Below are positions 35,175 through 44,361 of a DNA stretch of 64,000 bases, piece by piece (the first letter of the stretch is position 1; each line of letters starts with the position of its first letter). Under the pieces are notes generated by a model. It did no database searches. It was not told the origin of the DNA and was given only the letters and a program-made list of their open reading frames with translations. Both the position numbers and the translations under genes were made by a program. This DNA is from Phyllobacterium trifolii (GTDB lineage: Bacteria > Pseudomonadota > Alphaproteobacteria > Rhizobiales > Rhizobiaceae). The DNA lies in assembly GCF_014192095.1 (NCBI RefSeq), contig NZ_JACHXN010000025.1, forward strand, positions 17,996-81,995, read 5' to 3'.

Positions 35175-35957
35175 TTACCAGCTTGGGACGGCCGCACCCT
35201 TGTATTTGTCGAGAATGAACTGCTTCACGGGATCCGAATGGTAAGATTCAATGAGTGTCTTTACCCAAGGCTTGTCCTTGTCCGCAGTACGGACAGCGAT
35301 GAGATTGACGTATGGAGCCTTCTCGCCTTCCTTCAGGATTGTGCCGTTCATGGGATCAAGTCCCGCTTCAAGGGCATAGTTCGTATTGATCGCCGCGGCA
35401 TCCACATCGTCGATCGAACGAGGCAGCTGGGCGGCATCGAGTTCAACGAACTTGAAGTTCTTCTTGTTTTCGGTGATGTCGGCAGGCGTGACCTTCAGGC
35501 CAGCACCGTCCCTCAGCTTGATCGCACCCTTATCGGCGAGAATGAGCAGGGCACGGCCGCCATTGGTCGGATCATTCGGAATCGCAATCGTAGCGCCATC
35601 CGCTAACTCGTCGAAACTCTTCACTTTTTTGGAATAGACGCCCATCGGAAAATTGACGGTATAGGCCACATCGACGATGTCAAATTTCCGGTCGGCAATC
35701 TGATTGTCGAGGTAAGGCTTGTGCTGAAAGGAATTGGCATCGAGCTCACCGTCATTCAGTGCCTGGTTCGGCACCACATAATCCGAGAACTCGAGGATCT
35801 GGATATCGAGGCCCTTTGGCTTGGCGACTTCCGCGACCTTTTCGAGAATTTGCGCATGCTCGCCCGGTGTAACTCCGATCTTGATTGTTTCGGCCAGCGC
35901 ACCAGTCGCGCCGAGGATCGCAACCAGGGCTGCTACACCAAGTATTTTCTTCAACAT
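35175..35957 (-). CDS. metQ: Methionine ABC transporter substrate-binding protein (MetQ/NlpA family)
   Basis: Periplasmic binding protein of 260 residues for D/L-methionine. The N-terminal signal (MLKKILGVAALVAILG, then GALA-ET) has no lipobox cysteine, so unlike E. coli MetQ it is probably a soluble periplasmic protein. NlpA-family marks are IKIGVTPGEHAQI, ANSFQHKPYLDNQ, and IPNDPTNGGRALL. The order metN-metI-metQ on the minus strand is the usual operon, and MetQ is last. It converges with ugpC, leaving 59 bases between them. Confidence 0.92.
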   Translation of the reverse strand: MLKKILGVAALVAILGATGALAETIKIGVTPGEHAQILEKVAEVAKPKGLDIQILEFSDYVVPNQALNDGELDANSFQHKPYLDNQIADRKFDIVDVAYTVNFPMGVYSKKVKSFDELADGATIAIPNDPTNGGRALLILADKGAIKLRDGAGLKVTPADITENKKNFKFVELDAAQLPRSIDDVDAAAINTNYALEAGLDPMNGTILKEGEKAPYVNLIAVRTADKDKPWVKTLIESYHSDPVKQFILDKYKGAAVPSW

Positions 35958-35983
35958 TTCATACTCCTGCTTTTAAAATAAAT

Positions 35984-36649
35984 TCAACGGGGACGGCTGC
36001 GCTTGTCGAATTGCCGCGCCAACCGGTCGCCGGCGCTCTGGACAAGCTGAACAAGTACGATCAACACCACAACGACGACGGCCATAACGTCTGGCATGAA
36101 GCGTTGATAGCCGTAGCGGATGCCAAGGTCGCCGAGACCACCGCCGCCAATCGCGCCAACCATTGCCGCATAACCAATCAGGCTGACGATCGTCAGGGTC
36201 AGTGCAGAGGTAATTCCGGGCCGCGCCTCGGCAAGCAGCACCTTGAAGACGATCTGCATCGGGCTTGCACCCATTGCGCGCGCTGCTTCCGTCAGACCAG
36301 GATCAACTTCACGAATTGCTGTCTCGACCAGACGCGCAACGAAGGGGATTGTCGCAATCGTCAATGGCACTATCGCGGCAGTGGTTCCTATTGATGTGCC
36401 GGCAACGAGCCGGGTGAACGGGATGATCGCAACGACCAGAATGATGAACGGCGTCGAACGTGCGGCATTGATGACGGCGCCAAACACCTTGTTCACCCAA
36501 GGCGCAGCGAAAAGCTCGCCACGTCCGCTCGTCGCCAGAAACACGCCGAGGGGAATGCCCAACAGTGAACCGATCAGTCCGGCGACTGCGACCATATACA
36601 GCGTCTGGCCCGTCGCCTTGACGATGAGAGCGATGATATCAGCGGACAT
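35984..36649 (-). CDS. metI: Methionine ABC transporter permease
   Basis: Permease of 221 residues with five or six helices, the normal MetI size. The binding-protein-dependent transport signature is visible in [20 protein letters not shown], the EAA loop that docks MetN. The sequence from [14 protein letters not shown] to [16 protein letters not shown] is typical. The start is the ATG at 36649 ([10 protein letters not shown]). A longer frame to 36844 lies wholly inside metN. The start overlaps the metN stop by 11 bases, so translation is coupled. Confidence 0.92.
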   Translation of the reverse strand: MSADIIALIVKATGQTLYMVAVAGLIGSLLGIPLGVFLATSGRGELFAAPWVNKVFGAVINAARSTPFIILVVAIIPFTRLVAGTSIGTTAAIVPLTIATIPFVARLVETAIREVDPGLTEAARAMGASPMQIVFKVLLAEARPGITSALTLTIVSLIGYAAMVGAIGGGGLGDLGIRYGYQRFMPDVMAVVVVVLIVLVQLVQSAGDRLARQFDKRSRPR

Positions 36650-37769
36650 AGCCGACCACCTCCGATGACAGGCCGTGATGGGCAAGGAACTGCCGCGCCT
36701 CGGCAATTTTTGCTTCATTGGAACGTAAGGAAACCACCAGCATGCCGAAAGGACGCCCCGCGATTTCATCGACTGCACCGGCCATGATATTGACCTCGAT
36801 GCCAAGATCGCTTCCAAGCCGCGCCAACATCGGTTCCGTGGCATTTTCGCCCTTGAATATGACGCGAAGAATGGTCCGGGAGCCGGGCTCCGGTAGCTGC
36901 GACATCCGGCTGGTCAGGAACTCCGGCAAATGCATGCCTGCGAGGCCACCGAGTAGCGCCTTGGTCGTTTCGTGCACATGCCCGGTGAACACATCGAATG
37001 TCGGGCCTTGTTCGACGATGCGGCCGCCATCGATCACTGCCACATGGTCGGCGATGACCTTCACCACTTCCATCTCATGGGTAATCAGAAGCACGGTCAG
37101 ACCGAGCTCCTTGTTGATCTTCCGGAGAAGGGCAAGAATCGAGCGCGTGGTTTCTGGATCCAGCGCCGATGTCGCCTCATCGGAGAGCAGCAGCTTTGGT
37201 TCGGTCGCCAAAGCGCGCGCGATGCCGATGCGCTGTTTTTGGCCACCCGAAAGCTCGGAAGGATAACGGTCGCGCTTTTCGGAAAGGCCGACCAGATCAA
37301 GCAAGGGCGCCACGCGCTTTTCGATGTCCTGCGTGCCCATGCCGGCAATTTCCAGAGGCAGTGCAACATTGCCGAAGGCAGTACGCGAGGAGAGCAAATT
37401 GAAATGCTGGAAGATCACGCCGATTGAGCGGCGCACAGGGCGTAGATTCTTTTCGTCCAATCCGGCGATGTCCACGCCATCAACGAGGATGCGACCAGAA
37501 CTCGGCTTCTCGAGCCCGTTGACGAGCCGGATTAGAGTCGACTTGCCCGCCCCCGAACGGCCAATGATCCCGGTTACCGATCCACGCGGCACGACGAGGT
37601 CTATATCGTTCAGTGCCACCACTTCGGCACCGGTATTCCCTGCCGCAAAGCGCTTGGCAACGCCTTCGAATACGACCATGGGATTGGGCGCGTCATTGCC
37701 TGGAAGCACTTGCGGCGTACTCGTTGCCGTATTTCTCAAAACTACCATGTTCATTTGCGGAGCTCGCAC
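36639..37769 (-). CDS. metN: Methionine ABC transporter ATP-binding protein
   Basis: ATPase of 376 residues. The ABC domain (about 30-270) contains Walker [11 protein letters not shown]-loop [12 protein letters not shown], signature [13 protein letters not shown], Walker [13 protein letters not shown] and switch LITHEMEVV. The C-terminal NIL domain (about 290-376) binds methionine and inhibits transport when methionine is plentiful. The GTG at 37769 has AGGGCGGA ahead; ATGs at 37754 and 37748 are alternatives. I searched the leader for a SAM-I or SAM-II riboswitch and found neither. Confidence 0.92.
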   Translation of the reverse strand: MRAPQMNMVVLRNTATSTPQVLPGNDAPNPMVVFEGVAKRFAAGNTGAEVVALNDIDLVVPRGSVTGIIGRSGAGKSTLIRLVNGLEKPSSGRILVDGVDIAGLDEKNLRPVRRSIGVIFQHFNLLSSRTAFGNVALPLEIAGMGTQDIEKRVAPLLDLVGLSEKRDRYPSELSGGQKQRIGIARALATEPKLLLSDEATSALDPETTRSILALLRKINKELGLTVLLITHEMEVVKVIADHVAVIDGGRIVEQGPTFDVFTGHVHETTKALLGGLAGMHLPEFLTSRMSQLPEPGSRTILRVIFKGENATEPMLARLGSDLGIEVNIMAGAVDEIAGRPFGMLVVSLRSNEAKIAEARQFLAHHGLSSEVVGYVR

Positions 37770-38390
37770 GTCCGCCCTGTTGCCTTTTTAGGGCCGTCTA
37801 TACAGACCATCTTCGCGTTTCGATAGACCTTGACGACAGGCATCAACATTTTCAGCTCTGTTTGAGACATCTTGGGTGGCCGGAAGGCATCGGCAGAGAT
37901 GACGATACGCAATGTTATCGCCCGACGACACGCAGCCGGTTTCATATTTGTATCAATTGCGGGAATGTCTTTCCAAAACGGCTGCATCGGTCAGCACATC
38001 GGCTCTGTACCCTTCATACAGGGGAAAATTTCGACTCCGGACGCTTGAAATTTGGCCGATAAGAGCTAATTCTAAAGAACTACTTACTTGACTGCGTAGC
38101 AAATCGAGTAGATTGACCGACGGAATACATTTGAATAGAAAAAAATCACTTTAGAAATATTACTTTTGATTTTATCGTACAGATTAAAGATATACTTGTG
38201 TCTAAAGAAATATTGCGTATTTTCCTGCACTAATACCCTGTAGTCATAAAATTTCATCTTAACCACAGTGCGACACTGGGACATAAAGACATTGGTAACT
38301 AATAGAAAAAATGCTAAGTATATTAACCAATGCCGAACGTAAAAAAACTAACATGGGTCAAAGATGAACTCACCTGCCTGAGGTCTGTGC
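37770..38390. other. AT-rich intergenic region between metN and the GGDEF/EAL gene
   Basis: About 620 bases between divergent genes. The first half holds a 78-codon minus frame that I do not trust. The second half (38084-38350) is strikingly AT-rich compared with its surroundings and contains no gene. It should hold the two divergent promoters. Confidence 0.4.
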
Positions 38391-40733
38391 GTGCAATTGT
38401 CCAATTTCCATACTTTTGACGCTATCCGATCGATGTTCGGTATGCGGGGTGCGATCAACCCGGCAGTGAAGCGTCGTGTCTATGCCGAACAGATGGACGT
38501 TGCACTGAGGCTGGCGCCTTTTACAGTTCTCGTAGCTATGTGCGTTGTGTTTGTCGTCGCGTTCGTTTTCTGGGATCTCGGCCCCCGCCCCTATCTCGCC
38601 GGTGTGTCGATAATGGTAGCGCTCATGACAGCGGGCTCCCTTTTCGCCTGCTGGCAATGGTACACGGTGCCCAAGGTCAAGGAGCTTGGCTTTGATGCGA
38701 TCAAATACTTGATCATCATATCCGCGCTCTACGGCATCTGCCTTGCCAGCATACCCCTGATGCTGTTTCTCGATGCCGATCCCTACCACCGGCTTTTGAT
38801 CGCATGCACAGCAGCAGGTCTCATGGCAACCGGTATCGGCGTGGCAGTGGTACCCCTGGCTGCGATCGCCTATTCAGGCACGATCATTACGGGTTCGTTC
38901 TTCGCGCTTGCGTCGACCGGTGAAGATTTCTTTCTGTTCATCGCGATCCTGCTCGCCTTCTATGCGCTCTTCATTCTGTTCACCATCGTCCACATGAGCA
39001 ATCTTATCGTTATGCGCACGCTGGACCAGATCAAGGTCGAACAGCAGAAGGAGGTTATCAGCCTGTTGCTGTATGACTTCGAAGAAAACGCCAGCGACTG
39101 GATTTGGGAAACCGACGCCGACCTGAAGCTTCAGCACACATCACCGCGTCTGGCGCAGATTGCCGCAAAAACGACCAAAGAGCTGCAAGGCATGCCTTTT
39201 GCGCAACTGTTCAAGATTGACCAGTCTCATGCCGAAGAGGCAGTCAAGGTTGGTTCGATCTGGCAGGCCATCGAGAACCGGACGACATTCCGCAACCATA
39301 TCCTGCCCATCAACATCAAGGGGGAGACTCGGTGGTGGTCGCTCACCGGCAAGGCGATCTTCGATAACGCAGGCCAGTTTGTCGGCTACCGCGGCGTTGG
39401 CTCCGATGTGACTGCCGCGAAGCAGTCGGACGATCAACTGTCCTATCTCGCCCGCTATGATGTGCTGACCGATCTGCCGAACCGTACGCTGTTTACCGAC
39501 CAGCTCTCGCAAGCCACCAAGGACCTTGAGAAAGGGCTGCGCAGCTTTGCGGTGTTTTGCATCGATCTTGATGAGTTCAAGACGGTCAATGACAGTTTTG
39601 GTCATGGCATCGGCGACCAGTTGCTCAAACAGGTGGCGGACCGCCTGCGCGGCGCAGCACCCGCGACCTATGTCGTTGCCCGCCTTTCCGGCGATGAATT
39701 CGCCATTCTGGCGCGTGGCGCAGACCAGACTGCTGCCACAGAGCTCGCCGAGCAGCTCGTCCAAAGCATCGCACAACCCTTCTGGATTGACGGTATCCAG
39801 ATCAACATTCACATCAGTGTCGGCATTGCAATTGCACCGACTGACAGTGTCAACGACATCATGCGCTGCGCCGACCTGGCGCTCTACCGGACCAAGAATG
39901 AGGGCCGCAACAGTTTCCGTTTCTACGAGGTGGAAATGGATGCGCGCATCGAAGCCAAACGTGCGCTCGCCATGGACTTGCGTGGCGCTCTCGCACGGGA
40001 TGAGTTCATCCTCCATTTCCAGCCCATCATTTCGGCACAGACACTCAAGACGGTAGGGTTCGAGACGCTGCTGCGCTGGAAGCATCCGGTGCACGGCTTC
40101 ATCTCGCCGACTATCTTTATCCCGATCGCAGAAGAGACGGGCAATATCATTCCGCTCGGCGAGTGGATCATCCAGGAAGCTTGCCGTATCGCCGTGTCGT
40201 GGCCGCAGGAAATCCACGTTGCAATCAATATCTCGGCGATCCAGTTCCGGCATTCCGACCTAGCGTCCATCGTTCGCGATGCTTTGACCCAGAACAAGCT
40301 CAAGCCGAATCGGCTGGAGCTGGAGATCACTGAATCCGTCTTCCTCGAGGCGAATGTCGCCGCCATTTCATTGTTGCGCCAGTTCCGCGCCATGGGAGTG
40401 AGCATCGCGCTCGATGATTTTGGCACCGGCTATTCCAGCTTGAGCTACCTGCGCAAGATGCCGTTCGACAAGATCAAGATCGATCAGTCCTTCGTGCGCG
40501 ACCTTCCGCACAACCGGGGCAGCCTTGCAATCATTCGTGCTGTGATGGGCCTTGGAGCCAGTATGGGCATGAAGATCACTGCCGAAGGCGTCGAGACCCG
40601 TGAGCAACTTGCCTGCCTGCAAAAGGAGGGCTGCGATCAGGTACAGGGCTTCCTGTTCAGCCCGGCAGAGCCCGTCGAGAAGACTTTCGAGCTGCTCGCC
40701 TTCGACCGTGACCGATACCAGGTTGCCAGCTAG
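38391..40733 (+). CDS. Membrane-bound PAS-GGDEF-EAL cyclic-di-GMP protein
   Basis: A 780-residue signalling protein. Residues about 38-210 carry five or six membrane helices of MASE type. A PAS domain follows at about 230-345 (DWIWETDADLKL, then GYRGVGSDVTA). The GGDEF domain at about 350-510 has RLSGDEFAIL in place of GGDEF; the SGDEF variant is often still active. The EAL domain at about 525-765 has FETLLRWKHP, NISAIQFRH, ELEITESVF, DDFGTGYSSL and IKIDQSFV, so the metal and base residues look complete and phosphodiesterase activity is likely. The GTG start follows GAGG by seven bases. It is monocistronic; its stop lies at the edge of a palindromic element. Confidence 0.92.
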   Translation: MQLSNFHTFDAIRSMFGMRGAINPAVKRRVYAEQMDVALRLAPFTVLVAMCVVFVVAFVFWDLGPRPYLAGVSIMVALMTAGSLFACWQWYTVPKVKELGFDAIKYLIIISALYGICLASIPLMLFLDADPYHRLLIACTAAGLMATGIGVAVVPLAAIAYSGTIITGSFFALASTGEDFFLFIAILLAFYALFILFTIVHMSNLIVMRTLDQIKVEQQKEVISLLLYDFEENASDWIWETDADLKLQHTSPRLAQIAAKTTKELQGMPFAQLFKIDQSHAEEAVKVGSIWQAIENRTTFRNHILPINIKGETRWWSLTGKAIFDNAGQFVGYRGVGSDVTAAKQSDDQLSYLARYDVLTDLPNRTLFTDQLSQATKDLEKGLRSFAVFCIDLDEFKTVNDSFGHGIGDQLLKQVADRLRGAAPATYVVARLSGDEFAILARGADQTAATELAEQLVQSIAQPFWIDGIQINIHISVGIAIAPTDSVNDIMRCADLALYRTKNEGRNSFRFYEVEMDARIEAKRALAMDLRGALARDEFILHFQPIISAQTLKTVGFETLLRWKHPVHGFISPTIFIPIAEETGNIIPLGEWIIQEACRIAVSWPQEIHVAINISAIQFRHSDLASIVRDALTQNKLKPNRLELEITESVFLEANVAAISLLRQFRAMGVSIALDDFGTGYSSLSYLRKMPFDKIKIDQSFVRDLPHNRGSLAIIRAVMGLGASMGMKITAEGVETREQLACLQKEGCDQVQGFLFSPAEPVEKTFELLAFDRDRYQVAS

Positions 40734-40785
40734 AGCCGTTCATACTGAATAGAAGCAGTTCTCTGTTCAGGCACGTAAGGCTCTA
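40731..40785. repeat. 55-bp palindromic element between convergent genes
   Basis: TAGAGCC at 40731-40737 pairs with GGCTCTA at 40779-40785, and inner words TGAATAGA and TCTGTTCA also pair, with an unpaired zone between. The element begins on the TAG stop of the GGDEF/EAL gene. Its ends (TAGAGC, CTGAA, GTTCT) resemble the terminal repeats at 30608 and 30883, so it may be a miniature relative. It could act as a bidirectional terminator. Confidence 0.45.
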
Positions 40786-40799
40786 ACGGTTCGCTCAGA

Positions 40800-42620
40800 T
40801 CATGCCTGCCGCTTGGCAGCATCCTGAATATTTACTGGCCGGTAGTTCGCAGACAAACGCGAATCCTTCGGCCAATATGGCAGGAACCCTTTGATCACTT
40901 CCCCTGGAATATCGAGTGGATTGTAGTGGTCGCGGTCGACGAACATCAATGACTGCTCGCCATGCCCGAGCAATCCTTGCGCGGCGCTGTGGATCTCATG
41001 CTGCAACGTCACGAACTTCCGATTGTGGCGCGCAATCTTGATGCGCACCGTAATCTGCTCGAATTCTTTCGACTCGCGACGGTAATCATGGGTGAATGAG
41101 CGCGTAAGGATATAGAACCGTGTCGTTGCAAGGTCGAAATCAGGCATGCAGACGTTGAAGAACAATTCGCGTGCTTTGCCGACCCAACGCACGTAGTTGG
41201 CGAAATAGACGTTTCCGACGGAATTCGTATCATCATATGTGGGGACGAGTTGCATGACGAACCACTCACCGTCGAATCCATGCGATGGCGAAACGTCGTC
41301 ACCTCCCGAGACGGTAGTAAGTGGTATAGGCGACATCATCCGGATAGGTTGATCGACTATCTCAACGGGAATGGCCTTCGAGGCCGGTCCAAACAATTCG
41401 ATGATGACTGGCAAAGCGCCTATCAGACCGATGAACGGAGAGATGAGCAGGAATCCTGGCACTGGCTGGATGTAGCCGATGATGAATATCAGCGACGAGC
41501 CGCAACCGATCATAAAGCTGAGCACCGGATCAAACTTTGGCTTCGCGCCCAGCGCCTCGCATACCAGGTTCGCCGAGGCACTGACGAACAGGGTTGCGAA
41601 CGGCATCATGAAATACATCAGCGAAAAATTCGCGGGCACCGCCGTGAAGGCAATCCAGGCAGCGCCAAACAACAACCAAAGCGGCGATGAAGCGACACCG
41701 TCCGGGATGAGAGCAAGCAAGGGACTGTTGCTGCGTAGATTTTTGCCCTTCAGGAACCACGATGTTGCGCAATAAAAGCTGTCCACGGTTGAAGCCAGGG
41801 CAATGACAGTCCAGATGACAAAGGCAACCGCCAGATATGGCTGGCCATTTTCCGCAGCAAGAACCGTAGCTGCCGAGACGGATCCCTGGGCGCTTGGAAG
41901 GCCATCGATAGACAGAATGCTGCCTATCGGGCCGACTGCCGAAGCGGTAAGCGCATTGAGGAACAAAAAGCCAAAGAACATCAGCGCACCGACACCGTAG
42001 GCCATGCCAACATCGCCGCCTTCGCGTTTGATGGTAACCGCCCGCTGCCAATGCTGAATATCGAGCCACGGTCCAAGCAGGAACCCGATCAGCGTTGGCA
42101 TGATCAGACCATAGAAGCGGCTATCGAACTTTTCGAGTGGCACACCCGGATAGTCTGATGTCTGTCGCAGTCCGATGAGAAGGACAATGCCCGCAGCCAC
42201 ACCGACGACCGTATAGACGATATGCAATAGCTTGAGTTGCTGCAGCGACAGCGCGTGACCAATAGCACATGCAAACAACAGCAACAGCGCAACGCCGAGC
42301 GCCGATCCCTCGCCCACGATAGGCTGCCAGAGATAGGCGACGAACCCGAAGATCGTCACAACCAGTGCGGCCATCTGAAACAGCAGAAACACGCCAGCGT
42401 AGCGGCCTTCAATATCTTTGATGATTTGATCAGGCGGCCGCTTGGTGCGGCCGAGAATATAGCCAAACAGCCAGAGCCCTGCGACATTGGCTATGGCAAA
42501 ACCAAAAAAGCCCAGCCAACCATAGGTCAGAGTGACGTGGATGGAATAGAAGAAACCCAATCCCCACAGCCAGGATAAGCCTATTGTTGGCGCCCACAAA
42601 AGATTCCGCACGACCGTCAT
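40800..42620 (-). CDS. Polytopic membrane domain fused to a hotdog-fold thioesterase
   Basis: An unusual 606-residue fusion. Residues about 1-420 contain eleven or so hydrophobic segments in an arrangement like a sodium:solute symporter or LeuT-fold protein (for example GPWLDIQHWQRAVTI between helices), but I cannot assign a transport family firmly. Residues about 450-570 form a 4HBT hotdog domain: YDDTNSVGNVYFANYVRW matches the thioesterase opening with its catalytic Asp, followed by FDLATTRFYI, FEQITVRIKIARHN and LQHEIHS. The ATG at 42620 is chosen; TTG at 42638 is an alternative. It stands alone. The domain pairing suggests acyl-CoA or acyl-carrier chemistry at the membrane; function is unknown. 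Confidence 0.75.
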   Translation of the reverse strand: MTVVRNLLWAPTIGLSWLWGLGFFYSIHVTLTYGWLGFFGFAIANVAGLWLFGYILGRTKRPPDQIIKDIEGRYAGVFLLFQMAALVVTIFGFVAYLWQPIVGEGSALGVALLLLFACAIGHALSLQQLKLLHIVYTVVGVAAGIVLLIGLRQTSDYPGVPLEKFDSRFYGLIMPTLIGFLLGPWLDIQHWQRAVTIKREGGDVGMAYGVGALMFFGFLFLNALTASAVGPIGSILSIDGLPSAQGSVSAATVLAAENGQPYLAVAFVIWTVIALASTVDSFYCATSWFLKGKNLRSNSPLLALIPDGVASSPLWLLFGAAWIAFTAVPANFSLMYFMMPFATLFVSASANLVCEALGAKPKFDPVLSFMIGCGSSLIFIIGYIQPVPGFLLISPFIGLIGALPVIIELFGPASKAIPVEIVDQPIRMMSPIPLTTVSGGDDVSPSHGFDGEWFVMQLVPTYDDTNSVGNVYFANYVRWVGKARELFFNVCMPDFDLATTRFYILTRSFTHDYRRESKEFEQITVRIKIARHNRKFVTLQHEIHSAAQGLLGHGEQSLMFVDRDHYNPLDIPGEVIKGFLPYWPKDSRLSANYRPVNIQDAAKRQA

Positions 42621-42891
42621 GACTATCCAGCTTTTCAAGAAACGCTGCTTTTACAGCACCCTACTTTAGTCGATGTTATTCGCGGAAATAAGTCAAATGT
42701 TCTGTTCTTAGACTGGCATCAAGAGTTTAGCGTTTCGATAGTGTTGCGGAAACTTGGTGGCAGACGACGAGCAGATCATGAAACTTATCGGTGACGAATA
42801 TACAACTCGTTCACCATTCTAGCGTGCAAAGGTGTCCAAACCGTTGCATATCCGGCGACACGGGGACCGATCGTTTAAGACGACGTCTCGA

Positions 42892-44361
42892 TCATTGGCG
42901 CAAGCCGTCCACCAATGCTAAAACATCTGCTCCGAGCGCCCTATCCGCTTCCAGCTTGGGCGAAACTGCCCGAACGAGATCATAACTTTGTCTCGTTCCT
43001 CTGCCGCAGCGAAGTTCCGGCCTCAGATCTATGGCCTGCGCCGCCGCCAGCATCTCGCAGGCAACGAGCTGTCGCCATAAATCGACAATCTCCGCACATT
43101 TTGCCACCGCGAGCGGCGTCTGCGTCGCATGGTCCTCGACCCCTTCCGAAACGGCAAGGAAATCCAGCAGGACCGGATTGGCCTTGTGGCGGATGGCACC
43201 AACGAGTGCGGCTACCGTCTTCTGCAAAGGCACAAAACCGGCCGAAGCCCCGCCGACCGGGCTGAGATACCGGGGCAGGCCATGACGACCAGAGCCAGTG
43301 AGTTGGATGAAGCGTGCAGCACTCGCCAGCGCCGCTTGTGCGATGGCGAGGCCAAGTGTTTCGAAAGCCAGCGCCAGCGACGGCGTATGGAAATTTCCCG
43401 TCGACAGTACTCGCTCTTCATCGATGATCACCAGCGGATTATCCGCGGACGAATTGAGCTCGAGTTCGATCGCGTCTATCGCGGCCTTCAAGGCATGGGC
43501 AAGTGCCCCTTGAATGGGTGCAACACAACGCAGGCTGAGTGGATCCTGAATGGCAGTCCTTGCTTCCAGCAATGATGAGCCTTCAAGCAATGCCAAAAGC
43601 TTTTCCGCCTCCTCCACCTGACCCTCAGCGGGGCGCGCAATCTGGATCGCAGGTGTCAGAATGTGTGGATTGCCGCCCAGAGCTTCGAAGCTCATGGCAA
43701 CCGCCCGACGCTGAAAATCCAGGAGCACAGCCGCGTCTGTCGCAACCAGGGCACCTCGTCCGACCGAAACCGCTGAGGCGTTGAGCAGAGACAACCCGTC
43801 CTTCGGGCCAAGTGCCGACGGTTCAAGACCCGCCTTTTTCAACGCTTGAGCAGATGGGTAGACCTTACCTTGATACTCTGCAGCACCTTCGCCCATCAGC
43901 GTCGATGCCATAGCCGCCAGCAGGACGAGATCACCAGCTCCTATGGAGCCGATGGATGGGATGACAGGATGAATCTGTTTATTGAGCAACGCCAACAAAT
44001 CATTAAAAACTGACGGAGAAATTCCCGATCCGCCGACAGCCAGCATTGAAAGCCGCGTGGCTATGACCGCGCGGGTAACATCGCGCTCCAGGGAAGGGCC
44101 AACACCCATGCCGCGCCCGCGGACCAGTTGCTGTTGGAATGCGCCGATATCCTCAGTCACAGATGTTTTCAAATTAGCGCCGAGTCCAGTGTTCAGACCA
44201 TAGATTTGCTGTCCCGATGCTGCAGCTCTGTCGAGGATCGCCCGCGCCTTTTCCAACCTGTTATACACATCGGGCTCGATTTCGACGGCCGCATTCTCGC
44301 GGGCAATCGCTGCGATATCAGCGATTGTGGTGGTCGCTCCACTGAAGACAACCCGGCTCAT
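42892..44361 (-). CDS. HAL/PAL-superfamily lyase lacking the MIO triad
   Basis: A 489-residue homologue of histidine ammonia-lyase. Conserved elements are YGLNTGLGANL (Y54), LLNAS (N194), SLRC (R278), STGNFHTPSLA and EGVEDHATQTPLA (E409). The triad that cyclises to MIO should read Ala-Ser-Gly; here residues 138-144 are GSIGAGD, so the serine is absent. The HAL substrate Tyr in QDAYSLRC is Leu here (QDPLSLRC), and the SH before GVG is GR. An ordinary ammonia-lyase reaction is therefore unlikely. Ergothionase, a trimethylamine-lyase of this superfamily, also works without MIO. The gene ends an operon with a betaine-type transporter, so cleavage of a quaternary amine is a reasonable hypothesis. 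Confidence 0.82.
   Translation of the reverse strand: MSRVVFSGATTTIADIAAIARENAAVEIEPDVYNRLEKARAILDRAAASGQQIYGLNTGLGANLKTSVTEDIGAFQQQLVRGRGMGVGPSLERDVTRAVIATRLSMLAVGGSGISPSVFNDLLALLNKQIHPVIPSIGSIGAGDLVLLAAMASTLMGEGAAEYQGKVYPSAQALKKAGLEPSALGPKDGLSLLNASAVSVGRGALVATDAAVLLDFQRRAVAMSFEALGGNPHILTPAIQIARPAEGQVEEAEKLLALLEGSSLLEARTAIQDPLSLRCVAPIQGALAHALKAAIDAIELELNSSADNPLVIIDEERVLSTGNFHTPSLALAFETLGLAIAQAALASAARFIQLTGSGRHGLPRYLSPVGGASAGFVPLQKTVAALVGAIRHKANPVLLDFLAVSEGVEDHATQTPLAVAKCAEIVDLWRQLVACEMLAAAQAIDLRPELRCGRGTRQSYDLVRAVSPKLEADRALGADVLALVDGLRQ

Noticed and set aside
37751..37987. 78-codon minus frame ahead of metN
   Set aside because: No convincing ribosome binding site and no known domain. It overlaps the metN start by 19 bases, and composition does not favour coding.
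37770..38090. SAM riboswitch expected upstream of metN
   Set aside because: I looked for SAM-I and SAM-II conserved cores on the minus strand and found neither. A different control cannot be excluded.
39141..40253. 370-codon antisense frame within the GGDEF/EAL gene
   Set aside because: It lies opposite conserved GGDEF and EAL motifs and has no start signal or homology.
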